DNA from: Azorinus chamasolen
Lineage: Eukaryota; Mollusca; Bivalvia; Cardiida; Solecurtidae
Assembly (NCBI GenBank): GCA_963576725.1
Contig: OY755241.1
Coordinates: 1,612,001-1,676,000, forward strand
DNA: 64,000 nucleotides
Direction of reading: 5' to 3'
Both the position numbers and the translations under genes were made by a program. Below, in pieces: positions 30,480 through 41,739 of this stretch. How positions within the stretch are numbered: position 1 is the first letter of the stretch; every line of letters starts with the position of its first letter. The notes beneath the pieces were generated by a model. The model worked only from the letters and a program-made list of their open reading frames with translations, had not been told where the DNA came from and searched no databases.

Positions 30480-32578
30480 CTGATTGGGTGTAGGGTATGT
30501 ACTCTGGTGGGGTGAAGGGTAGGTACTCTGGTTGGGTGCAGGGCTCGACAGTAACGGTAGTCCGACTGCCCGGGACAATCAAAATTTAGGTCCGGACAAT
30601 AAAAACCTGTATCTAGCAGTCCGACGTGGCAAGTAGATCTCAAACCAATTTTCTGTAAAGTCTTATCATCAATAGTTCGGTATTAAACATGAAAATCGTT
30701 TACCGGTGAAATGGATTTTGCCGAAACGTCAAACAGCCCCAGTTTGTTTACAAGGAAGTACCGAGATAACCTATCGCGCATGCGTGAGACTATTCAGCAC
30801 ACCTCCTCCGTTATCGGCTAGAATAGCTTTGTAGACTGGTAATAGTACATCGTAATAAGGTAAAGCATGCTGCGAATAAAAAAGTTGGAACCAGTCGAGT
30901 TTTTCTGCTTCTTGTTTCCGGTAATTATTTGCATACATGTACGACATTTCACAGATATAAGTTCCGATTTTTTAACACAGCAAGGTTAGTTATCTACACC
31001 CATATTTATGCCCGTAAACATTTTTGACTCAATGGATTAGAATTAGAAGTTTATTGAACTAAGTTTCAAAGTAAAAGTTAACGACATCGTCAATCGACTA
31101 GTGTTTGTTTACCTTATTCACGGTTGAATGGCACGTGATTTGTAATGTCGCTTTCCAAGTTTTGGATTTACGGGTTCGAAAAAGGACAGTACCGAGTCTA
31201 CTGACAGTAGCAATAAGCCCAATTAAAGGAAGAGATGCTACTTAAAAGGAGTATAAAAAAGAGAAAACGTATATTTATTCCCAAGTGGCTGGAAGAGTAT
31301 GACTGGCTTGTTTTAATACAAAGAGTCTAAAGAGGTGATGTTTTGTGAACCGTGTCAGAAATATGCAAAATTAAGCGGCTCCAGCTTTGTAACAGGTTGT
31401 AGTTCTTTCCGAAGACAGTCAGATTTTTGAGTTGATACAGTCATATTAAGAAATGGAAGTTTTTTGTTTGTAAACAGAGCTCCAGATAAAAGAGGTATTT
31501 AAAAAAACTAAAAATTCTGTCTCTGGATTAAACCCTATGGTGTCATTACTCATAAGGATAGGCTCTTAGAGACACTTCTGAGTAGTAACTTCATAGGACT
31601 TTATGCTGAAATGTGTGAGAAAATGTGGAAATTGTGTGGCGTACTCTTTTTCTCTCTCTTATCCAGAGCCCTGTTTACAGCCCATGAATTGAGTCTGTCT
31701 GTTGAAACTTAAAAGGGTTAAGTCCCTGCGGGTGTAGGGTGGGTACTGGTGGGGTGTAGGGTAGGTACTCAGGTTGGGTGTAGGGTAGGTACTCTGGTTA
31801 GATGTAGGGTTGGTACTGGTGGGTTGTAGGGTAGGTACTCTGGTGGGGTGTAGGGTAGGTACTCTGATGGGGTGTAGGGTAGGTACTCTGGTTAGATGTA
31901 GGGTTGGTACTGGTGGGTTGTAGGGTACGTACTCTGGTTAGATGTAGGGTTGGTACTGGTGGGTTGTAGGGTAGGTACTCTGGTGGGTTGTAGGGTAGGT
32001 ACTCTGGTTAGATGTAGGGTTGGTACTGGTGGGATGTAGGGTAGGTACTGGTTGGGTGTAGGGTAAGTACTGGTGGGTGTAGGGTAAGTACCCTGGTTGG
32101 GTGTAGGGTAGGTACTGGTTGGGTGTAGGGTAGGTACTGGTGGGTGTAGGGTAAGTACCCTGGTTGGGTATAGGGTAGGTACTGGTGGGGTGTAGGGTAG
32201 GTATTCGTGGGTGTAGGGTAAGTACCCTGGTTGGGTATAGGGTAGGTACTGGTGGGGTGTAGGGTAGGTATTCGTGGGTGTAGGGTAAGTACCCTGGTTG
32301 GGTATAGGGTAGGTACTGGTGGGGTGTAGGGTAGATATTCGTGGGTGTAGGGTAAGTACCCTGGTTGGGTATAGGGTAGGTATTCGTGGGTGTAGGGTAG
32401 GTACCCTGGTTGGGTATAGGGTAGGTACTGGTGGGGTGTAGGGTAAGTACCCTGGTTGGGTATAGGGTAGGTACTGGTGGGGTGTAGGGTAGGTACTCAG
32501 GTGGGGTGTAGGGTAGGTACTGGTTGGGTGTAGGGTAGGTACTGGTTGGGTGTAGGGTAGGTACTGGTTGGGTGTAGA
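30480..32578. repeat. G-rich minisatellite (unit about 22-25 bp), split by a 1.2-kb insert
   Basis: Units of the form GGTTGGGTGTAGGGTAGGTACT, with CT and GG variants, fill 31727-32578. Two or three units also lie at 30480-30540. The 30545-31725 interval between them has no such units and starts CAGGGCTCGACAGTAAC; GAGCCCTG occurs at 31666. The regular GGG runs every few bases make G-quadruplex formation plausible. Confidence 0.8.
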
Positions 32579-32579
32579 T

Positions 32580-34104
32580 TAAATATAGTAACGCGTTTCA
32601 TTATGATCTAAACTCTAGAAACGTTTTAAAGGAAACTGGAGAAAATGTAGTAACAAAACACAGACATATTTGCTGTCGACAATTTCAACCAGTCATATTC
32701 GTCTTTTCGTTTGTTGTATGCCTGACAAGAGCAGTTTGATTGGGGTCTACGCTAGTTGCTATTATGTCAGTCTAATTCAAGTTATCAATGCAGTCAACTT
32801 GACATATAATTTTCCCCATAGAGAGGGAAGTATTTAGGGTAGGTATTCGTATTACCAGTTGAATGCTTGTTTTGAAATACGTATCAATTTACCTATTGCA
32901 TGCAAAGTAAATGTCGTCTGAAAAACTGTCGCCTTCTAGCCTGTACTTATCAAAATTCGTTTTCTTCCATATTTCTTTAAATAGAAACAAACAAATGTCA
33001 AAAGGTTGCCACAGATGGATCCAAATTGCATTAATTCATTGTCTACGTGCGAATGCTTGATAAATGACCTTGAGTTTGGCCGAATGAATGCTTATGTACT
33101 TGAGTTTGAATGTGTGATTTTCTGTACTTACAATTAATCCTGTACTCCATATAAACGCCTCTGCAAACAGAGTAGACCCAGATCGGATGGCCCCTATAGG
33201 GACTGTCTGATCAGGAACTGCTCTATGTGGTTATGAAATAAAATCGATACATGTAATGACTAGTTTCTGCCTTGGCCAAAATTCCATTCATTCATATGCC
33301 ATTATAAAAACGAATCTAATAAATATACACGACGTCGCTATTTCTACTCTTTCCCTGTTCTTTGTTCATGTAAGAAATTCTGAATATTTATTAATGTCAT
33401 AGACGTAGATCTAAACCTATTGTTTTGGTGGAAGAAGCCGTCTGGTTTCATGTTAGGTCTACACTGTTTGAAAAGGCGTGAGAAAAAAATGTGTATGAAA
33501 GAAATTATGAATTGTTGCTGGCAAGAATGTGCAATAAATTCAGCTATGTGAGTTAGGGTTCGTAGAAAATAGCCGAGGTGTTCAGAATGGCAAGGGGATA
33601 TATCTCCCGTGATACCTACTGTGTGTTTCACCCAGCTCTGTCAATCGATTTCAATCGAGATTTTTTTTTATTCCATATTTTTCTGTTTTTAAACTTACCT
33701 CAATCAATGTATTTATTTTTTATGTAGTCAGATCCTGAATAAAAGTTTGATCCCTGCTAATCTGACGTGACAATCAGCAAAAAATCATTTTTCACCTTGT
33801 AGCATTAGTCATTTTGACAGTTAAAATGGACGCCGATAGACGTAATTTTTCTGGAATAGTCCATGTGTAAATAATGTAGGGAGATCTAGTGTTCAAACAA
33901 GTAATTGGTTTAGGCTAGTGGCCTAGTAGTGGGTATGTTGCTTAAAACTTTCAAACACTGTCATTGCATTCTATACACGGTGCATTAAATTTTATTCTGT
34001 TTTATTGAAATAAATAAATAAAATGTTCAGCATGTTTCAACTAAACTTTCAGTATGACGTAATTTTACACCCAATAATGACGGTAAATTTTACGTCATGT
34101 TTTC
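32580..34104. other. Non-coding region with MITE hairpins
   Basis: Hairpin arms of the MITE group are at 33169-33232 (CAAACAGAGTAGACCCAGAT; GTCTGATCAGGAACTGCTC) and near 33350-33515 (ATATTCATG-type neighbourhood as at 29843). No gene is recognised. Confidence 0.4.
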
Positions 34105-34290
34105 CTAGTAAAAGTACAAAAATGAGTCATGCAGGAAACACCACATACAGAACAAACACTCGCCCGAACAGCAACACAAGGAAACAGCAAATGTACATAA
34201 ATAGAAAAAAAACAACAAGAGACGCACAAAGACAAAACAAACATACAATAGGAGGAAGATGGAAGTACCGCCTTGGAACGGTCAGTGTCC
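34105..34290 (-). repeat. PLE family 1 3' UTR fragment
   Basis: Near-identical to the distal 3' UTR at 5297-5470, ending at CACTGACCGTTCCAAGGCGG on the minus strand. It is cut at the conserved core, so only the last 180 bases of the element were inserted. Confidence 0.8.
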
Positions 34291-35017
34291 TAGTAAGTCC
34301 ATTAATCTGTTTGGGTATTTCAGTCCATGACATTTGCAGACAGTTTGGATCACGATGCGATACAGAGTAACTTGGTATGTCACAGGATCAACGCCATTTG
34401 AAACGTAATACGGGGATACTAGATAGTAGATCTAGATGCCTCCAATTCGAAATTGAATCTAGCACATCAAACATATTAATAGCGAAAGTGTTTCGATATA
34501 CAGATTGATTGTACCTAACTCGGGACATAACGACTATAACTGTATATAATAACTGGTAATGAACGTAATCAATCCATATAATTATGGGGAAAAGGGTTGT
34601 AATGGAAACAAACGAAAATATAAATGCTTGCTAATTCAAATAGATCGTGAATATGATTTTTTACTCAGATGGTTCATTCTCATTCTTTATAAGCGAGCAT
34701 TTTATGAAAAAAATATAGAGATAGTTTGCAGTAAATATAAACAATAAGCATATGAAACAAAACAAAACATAATAAACTACGATGAATATTCCCATCTCTC
34801 CAGATCTACAGCGTTCTCTTCAATACAGACTCACACAGCTTACATGAAAAACATTTAGACCTTTCTATTTATTTCAAATCAAACTTCTTTCCTAAAGAAC
34901 ACTCCAAATGTATGTGTCCAGCACTCGCACAAATCACACTCATTGTAACACCTGTTTACTCTTGTTTCGACGTCTCTTTGGGGTCCAAACTAATTACGAA
35001 GGAGAGAAGTCATAATG

Positions 35018-35235
35018 AGTGAGCGAGTGAGTTTGGTTTTACGGCACTGCGACGCATATAAGGTCATATAGCGCCGATGAATGAGATAGGTCATAGTGTC
35101 CCTAGAAGGGGCTGTACAAACTACAGACCCAGATTGGAGGGCTCCTAAAGGGATTTCAAACGGCTTGGAGCTTGGTTGGACACAAAGGTTATGACAGATC
35201 AGCCGAAGAGTTACATTTTGAACCAGTAACAATTG
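35018..35235 (-). repeat. LINE-tail/SINE-like repeat
   Basis: gagcgagtgagtttggtttt, ACGGCACTGCGACGC and GGTCATATAGCGCCGATGAA. It contains a MITE arm (ACAGACCCAGATTGGAGGGC). The surrounding 34291-35017 and 35236-35621 show nothing recognisable, apart from a TTAAAGAGAGGTTTTACTGC segment near 35340 that resembles the MITE end at 38150. Confidence 0.5.
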
Positions 35236-35621
35236 ATTCCCTACCATGTGGTCCTATAGTAGCGTTCTGTTTTACTTTCACCTTGCTTTAAGCAGTCACC
35301 TGCCTTTAACACAAAATACTTGATGCAATTAAGTGACCGTTAAAGAGAGGTTTTACTGCAGCTTGATTTCAACAATGGAATTATGAACAAGGGTTTTTGT
35401 ACCTACAGAGCTACACAGATAACGGTGTGTACTCAAATATTAAAATCGCCATTTTGAGACCAAACCCCATTGTGTGACCAAGGCATGAACACAAGTATTT
35501 ATTCTAAGCAAGGCTCTGCTAGCTTATAGAATAATAACAAGAGTGTTCGGAAGAATACGTGTGTCACCTGCTCGCAGCTGACACAAACACTTATTGTTAA
35601 TATGAACTGGGAGAATAACTA

Positions 35622-37252
35622 AAACAAGAGGGCCATGAGGCCCTGAAGCGCTCACCTGAGATAACCCCAGGGGCGGTGCCATTTTTTACCACAAGAAATC
35701 ATGTGGACAACCTTGGTAGAGAACCACAAGGCAAAGCAGTATGTCATTAATTAAAGGTCTAAGCCTTATGGTTTCAGAGAAAAATAATGTTTCATATTTT
35801 TCCCATGAAAAACTGATAAGCCCTGAGGCAGGGCCAAGTTTCGCCCAGTGGTCAGGGTCGTAAGTTAAACATTCTTGGCAGAGGACCACAAGCCACAGCT
35901 ACATATATATAGAGGACCATTAGATCATGTAGATTTTTTAAAGATTTTCCAATGAAAAACTGATAAGCCCTTGAGCGGGGCCATTTTTGGCCCGGGGGTC
36001 ATAATTTGAACAATATTTGTAGAGGACCATAAGATCATGCTACATACCAAATATCTAAGGTCTAGGCCTTACAGTTTCAGAGAAGAAGATTTTTAAAGAT
36101 TTTCCTATGAAAAACTGATAAGTCCTTGGGCGGGGCCATTTTCGGCCCGGGGGTCATAATTTCAACCACTTTTGTAGAGGACCATAAGATCATGCTACAT
36201 AGCAAATATCAAAGGTCTAGGCCTTACAGTTTCAGATTTTCCTATGAAAAACTGATAAGCCCATGGGCGGGGCCATTTTTGGCCCGGGGGTCATAATTTG
36301 AACAATATTCGTAGAGGACCATAAGATCATGCTACATACCACATATCAAAGGTCTAGGCCTTACAGTTTCAGAGAAGAAGATTTTAAAGATTTTCCTATG
36401 AAAAACTGATAAGCCCTTGGGCAGGGCCATTTTTGGCCCGGGGTCATAATTTGAACAATATTTGTAGAGAACCATAAGATCATGCTACATACCAAATATC
36501 AATGGTCTAGGCGTTACAGTTTCAGAGAAGGTTTTTAAAGATTTTCCTATGAATGATAAGCCCTTGGGCAGGGCCATTTTTGGCCTGGGGGTCATAATTT
36601 GAACAATATTTGTAGAGGACCATAAGATCATGCTACATACCAAATATCAAAGGTCTAGGCCTTACAATTTCAGAGAAGAAGATTTTTAAAAAAATTCCTA
36701 TGAAAAACTGATAAGCCATTGGGCGGGGCCATTTTAGGCCCGGGGCCATAATTTGAACAATATTTGTAGAGGACCATAAGACCATATTACATACCAAATA
36801 TCAAAGGTCTAGGCTTTACTGTTTCAGAGAAGAAGATTTTGAAAGATTTTCCTATGAAAATTCCATATTACCATATATGGAAAAAATGACCACGCCCTCT
36901 GGCGGCCATGTTTTTTGCCGGATCAATATTCTTTTAACAACTTTTGAAGTCTATCAACTGAGAAACATTTTGGTGAAAACTATATTCAAATCGGACAAGT
37001 CATTCTGGAGAAGAAGATTTTTCTAGATATTGTGTACGGTTGCCATGGAAACAAGACATCTTCACCCGCTATCTTTTAACAAATTTTGAAGCACCCACCC
37101 ACAGTATGTATCTGACCAAGTTTGGTTACAATTGGGCAGTCGGTTTCAGAGAAGAAGTCGTTTAAAATTGTTGACGGACAGACAGACGGACGCCGGACAC
37201 AGGGGTATCACAATAGCTCACCTTGAGCACTTTGTGCTCTGGTGAGCTAAAA
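35622..37252. mobile_element. Hairpin-ended tandem-repeat element, second subfamily
   Basis: Left end aacaagagggccatgaggcc and CTGAAGCGCTCACCTGAGAT. Right end ATAGCTCACCTTGAGCAC, GTGCTCTGGTGAGCTAAAA. The interior has about eight units of roughly 150 bp with GGGCGGGGCCATTTTTGGCC, GTAGAGGACCATAAGATCAT and GGTCTAGGCCTTACAGTTTC. It has the same architecture as the first subfamily but a different repeat. Confidence 0.75.
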
Positions 37253-37965
37253 ATGATGCCAGAATTGTGGCCCTTGTGCATGTCACTTCCTCTCATCATG
37301 CTTGTTCCATGTGTGAAATTTGAAAGCTCTATAATGATTAATTTAGAAATGACAGCCAAAAAAGAAAGTGTGACGGACAGACAGACGACGAAAAAGTGAT
37401 CCCTAAGTGACACACTGGCTATCGGCAGGTGACACAAAAATATGATTCTACAGTTTTATCGGGGCCTAAATATTCTTGTTCATGTTCGAGACGATTCTAA
37501 AGAGTGGACACAATTAAGGGGTTGGTGGAGAAATAAATGTTATACTTGATGGAATTATGAACAATCGCTTTTTAGCAGCAGAGCTACAAATAATGGCGCG
37601 TACTCAAATGCTAAAATCGCCATTTAGAAACGATTCTAAATAGTGGTCACAGCATAGGGTTTGGTGCAGAAATAAAGAAGTTACACTAGAACATATTTTA
37701 ATATAGGCATCTTATCTGGAGCTCTGATAAGGAAAGGAGTAGAATCAGTTTTATTTTATTTCATGAGCAAACAGAGCAGGCCTTGTTCAGACAGTTTCTA
37801 CAATCGCGTGGGATCTGGCCTACTATGTTTGCCAGTGTGTAAAAATGAGCACGTAATTAGGTAATGGGTTAAGAAAAGGTCTGGTCTGGATCTAACCTAA
37901 CGAAAGTGACACGAGTAGACATGTCAGTGTTGGTGTTTTAAATGTGCTTGCTAATTTACATATAC
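37253..37965. repeat. Dispersed repeat and MITE remnant
   Basis: 37255-37440 is the inverse of 43525-43760 (GTGTCACCTGCCGA, GTCACTTAGGGA, GTCTGTCTGTCCGTCACACT). 37765-37870 holds an arm pair AGCAAACAGAGCAGGCC and GGCCTACTATGTTTGCC, ending TAATGGGTTAA. Confidence 0.5.
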
Positions 37966-38168
37966 AGTAAAACCCCTCTAAACCGGACGTAACTTTTAGT
38001 ATAAATATTGGTGTTGGAGACAGGTGGCAGCTTAATGCAGGGTGAAAGTCATTCAGAAAGCTCCTAGATGAGCTTTCTGAATGACTTTCATCCTGCATTA
38101 AGCAGCCACCTGTATAAAAGTATCTAAATTCTTCTGTACTAGAATTCCGTTTAGAGAGGTTTTACATA
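37966..38168. mobile_element. MITE with 43-bp near-perfect central hairpin
   Basis: Outer ends GTAAAACCCCTCTAAACCGG and CCGTTTAGAGAGGTTTTAC are inverted. Inside, 38021-38063 and 38070-38112 are complementary over 43 bases with two mismatches and a 6-base loop (CTAGAT). Confidence 0.85.
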
Positions 38169-38806
38169 TAATAGTATGAGTTGCTCATATTAGACATCTT
38201 GGAACTGTAGCGCACTAGCGAAAAGTCGTTTACATATGATGTCTATGAATTAGGGCAAAACTATTTGCAACGATTATCAGCATGTAAACCCGTAACTGCA
38301 TAAATACGCCTATTAACGTATATTCAACCAGATTTGACTGTAGGACCTGTCTAATCAAGATCTGTGCTGTTTACTTATGGAGTAATAAAACATGATTCAA
38401 CAGTTTTGTCGGGTCTAAATATTCTTGTTCATATGCAATTGCCAAAGAAATCGGTCAATTACTATCTATACAACGTTTTTATTTCAAGAATATTTCTGAA
38501 AAGCTTAAAGCATTAGATGACACGTTGAAAAGTACATTTTGTATGTATCTTCGGTTGACTTACCTTGTCGCTAAATCCATCATACCACTTAAAAGCACAA
38601 ACCTTGATCAAAAGTTGTATTGCCGTTTAGCTGTGTGTAAAAGGGGTAGACACTCAAATCAAACTTTGCTGCAACGTTAGGGATGAATGATTTTGAACTC
38701 ATGCAGACTGTACAGAAATAAACGCTACCCTAAAACACGGACATGAATTAGCCGCATCAAGGTAAAACTTATCTAAATCGACCACTTTACCAATAACCAT
38801 GTGTCT

Positions 38807-39020
38807 TTAACCCATTCCCTCATATTGACGACTTTAAAAATTCACTTTGTGAAACCATTGTGATAAATAGAGCATTTGCTCCTATAGGAGCAAATGCTCT
38901 ATCACAATGGTTTCAAACTAAAAAATTCTAAAATTTTCCTTTTCTCTAGTTAATGCTCTTTTTCGGTAGATTTATTCAAAGAGGTTGTATCTAAAAATAT
39001 TTTATAAGGGAATGGGTTAA
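38807..39020. mobile_element. TTAA/CCC-ended MITE with central hairpin
   Basis: Left TTAACCCATTCCCTCATA; right TATAAGGGAATGGGTTAA. The core pairs AAACCATTGTGATAAATAGA-GCATTTGCTCC with GGAGCAAATGCTCTATCACA-ATGGTTT. Both TTAA flanks are intact. Confidence 0.85.
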
Positions 39021-39145
39021 AAAAAACAGATGGTTGCTTAATGCAAAAAAACCTTTTGCATATCTTTCGGTCTGCATTAAGCTAAACTGCCTTTAATGCT
39101 TTACTCCAGTCTTTTTGACGGAGTTTGAGCACTGCAAAACGACGT

Positions 39146-39344
39146 TTAACCCTTTTGCTGCCAAACTGTGTCGTCTACTACAAATTTTCATTCTTTTTAT
39201 TTTCTTCATTTTTGTCTCAAAAACATAGTAACAGTAACAAACAGTTTGGATCCTGATGAGACGCCGAGTTACTCGGCGTCTCATCTGGATCCAAACTGTT
39301 TGCATAGGTAATCACAGATCCTGCATTGGAAGCGAAAGGGTTAA
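39146..39344. mobile_element. TTAA/CCC-ended MITE with perfect central hairpin
   Basis: Left TTAACCCTTTTGCTGCCAAA; right TTGGAAGCGAAAGGGTTAA. The core AAACAGTTTGGATCC-TGATGAGACGCCGAG-TTA-CTCGGCGTCTCATC-TGGATCCAAACTGTTT is almost perfectly self-complementary. It is the best-preserved member of the group at 28039 and 29386. Confidence 0.88.
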
Positions 39345-40496
39345 ACAGAATCTTGAACTGTCGTAACTCGCAGTATTTTGATAGTCGAATAAAAAGTTTT
39401 TTTCAAAGAAGCTTCTGATATAATTTCAATTTTTTTGTAACATAAATGAAATATTTGAAACAACTTGAACGATGTCAGAATTACCTGATCAACATTTTGA
39501 CTGGTCTGTGTGATTCTCACCTGCCTTGTTAAACTTACTTTTACTCATATGAGCAAATATAGAGCAAACATGATGTGTTAATTGTTAATGACTGGTAATT
39601 CAACAAAGGACAAACAGCCTCGTTTACCCCCTACAATATTCACAAGGCCGCATACTACACAAATATTGATGTAATTTACATAAAAAATAAATTGACCATT
39701 ATCATGACTCGCATTTGCAAACATTTATTTCGGATGAGACACCAAGTAATTCGACATTTCAGAAGGATTCAAGCTCACTCTCTATATCAACAGTTTCTCA
39801 AACGCTTGTCTATATCAGAAACAAAAACAGATTTCGAGACATCTTTTCAGCATGATAAGGGTTGCGCATTCAAAACATTAATATAACAAAGAGCCAAGAT
39901 GACCCTTAATCGCTCACCTGATTAACCATAGATTTAAGAATATAACTGGGTAGCCCCTGTGTGGGGCCAATATTGACCTAAGGGACAACAATATTTGAAC
40001 AATGTTGATAGTGGATCATGAGCAGTGGTTTTGGAGAACAAGATTTTCAAAAATTTAGAATATTGATTTTATCGAGACAATCATTCTGACCAGTGAAGAT
40101 TGGGCTAAAATGTGCCCTCTAGAGTGTTTTTTCTAAGATTGCTTCAACAAATTTAAACAATTGTTTAAACAAATATTTATTCAGTAAATACTATATTTAT
40201 CTCCAAAAAGTATTTTTTCTAAAACAATAATTGTTCTTAAAATATATTTATGTTGTAAAAACATTTGTCTATAATAAAAATGCTGATAAAATATTTATAT
40301 TGGACTAAAAATTATTTGTGCGATAATTTTTTTTTATATGGACTATATAATTAGAATTGTGGGATAGCGGAATATTGATCTTGTAACAATGCATACCATT
40401 TGCTCGTACATTCCAATATGTCAGCTCATAGAATCATCATCCAAGAAGAAATTGATGTTTTAGTGAGTACGATATAACGCCAATTGTTTTTAAGGT
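39345..40496. other. Non-coding, with a hairpin-ended element fragment
   Basis: 39890-40140 is the left part of a hairpin-ended element (AGCCAAGATGACCCTTAATC, GCTCACCTGATTAACCATAG) truncated after TGTGCCCTCTAGAGTG. 40145-40350 is very AT-rich. No gene is recognised. Confidence 0.5.
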
Positions 40497-41268
40497 AATT
40501 AGAACAAGCGGGCCATGAGGCCCTGAAGCGCTCACCTGAGATAACCTTGTACAACCTTGGTAGAGAACAACAAGGCAAAGCAGTATGCCATTAATTAAAG
40601 GTCTAAGCCTTATGGTTTCAGAGAAAAATAATATTTCATACTTGTTCCATGAAAAACTGATAAGACCCGAGGCAGGGCCGAGTTTCGCCAAGAGGTCAGG
40701 GTCGTAAGTTGAACATTCTTGGCAGAGGACCACAAGCCAAAGCTACATATTTGTAGAGGACCATTAGATCACGTTTATGTTACATACCAAACATCAAAGG
40801 TCTAGGCCTTACAGTTTCAGAAGATTTTTAAAGATTTTCCTATGAAAAACTAATACGCCCTTGGGCGGTGCCATTTTTGGTCCGGGGATCACAATTTGAA
40901 CAATCTTTGTAGAGGACCATTAGATTATTCTACATACCAAATATCAAAGGTCTAGGCCTAACAGTTTCAGAAGATTTTTAAAGATTTTCCTATGAAAAAC
41001 TTATAAGCCCTTTGGCGGGCCCATAGTTTGAACATTTTTTGTAGAGGACCATTAGATCATGCTACATAATAATACAAAGGTCTAGGCCTTACAGTTTCTG
41101 AGAAGAAGATTTTTAAAGATTTTTCGTATGAAAAACTGATAAGCCCTTAGGCGGGGCCAGAACAATCTTTGTAGAGGACGATTAGATGATGCTACATACC
41201 AAATATCAAAGGTCTATGTCTTATAATTTCAGAGAAGATTTTTAAAGATTTCCCTAAGCCCTTGGGCA
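40497..41268. mobile_element. Hairpin-ended element, second subfamily, truncated copy
   Basis: It starts acaagcgggccatgaggccc and has about five units with GTAGAGGACCATTAGATCAT and GGTCTAGGCCTTACAGTTTC. It ends abruptly at CTTGGGCAG where the LINE tail (ATGAATGAATGG) begins, so its right end is lost. Confidence 0.7.
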
Positions 41269-41735
41269 GAATGAATGAATGAATGGTGTTTTACGGCCCA
41301 TAGACAATGATGGTCATATAGAGCCGAACAAATAATGTAAATAAAAATATAAGATGAAATCAAATAGAGACAATCTCACTAGATTATGTAAATGTCAGTC
41401 CCGATCAACAGGATTGAAGGACAAAACATAATCGACATTCTAAAAATATACCTTTTAAATTTTAGAATATATATTAACGGCTTTTAAAAAATCAAATATG
41501 TTTGGTATTTCTACCAGCTCAAACAGTTCCCTCAGGGAATCTGCTTGAAAGAACCTATCTCTGATTAAGATTAAATCAGGACATCCATTGAGAATGTGCT
41601 GAATTGTATCAAAACAAAATAAACATTCAGGTTGAACTTCATCTTTCAGTAACAAGAGTGCCAGTGGGCACAATATACGCCCGTCGAGGTTTTGTTCAAC
41701 ATAAACTGGGGTTAACGTATTTGCTAAATTCAAAT
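41269..41735 (-). pseudogene. C-terminus and 3' tail of an RNase H-bearing LINE (I-group-like)
   Basis: On the minus strand the frame reads PECLFCFDTIQHILNGCPDL, a C-x2-C-x6-H-x4-C knuckle typical at the LINE C-terminus, then SLRELFELVEIPNIFDFLKA and the stop. The 3' UTR of about 190 bases ends CCGTAAAACACCATTCATTC. It continues the protein broken off at 43130; the insert between the two is the repeat element at 41740-43129. Confidence 0.75.
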
Positions 41736-41739
41736 TCTA

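Noticed and set aside
30545..31725. hAT-type transposon suggested by CAGGGCTC and GAGCCCTG
   Set aside because: Only 8-base termini, no 8-bp target duplication and no transposase remnant were found, so I left it as an unexplained insert.
34559..34747. 62-codon frame in AT-rich DNA
   Set aside because: Low-complexity, no similarity that I recognise, length expected by chance.
39230..39310. Hammerhead-ribozyme-like CTGATGAG within the palindromic MITEs
   Set aside because: CTGATGAG is present, but the GAAA strand and cleavage-site context are missing; the sequence simply folds back as a long hairpin.
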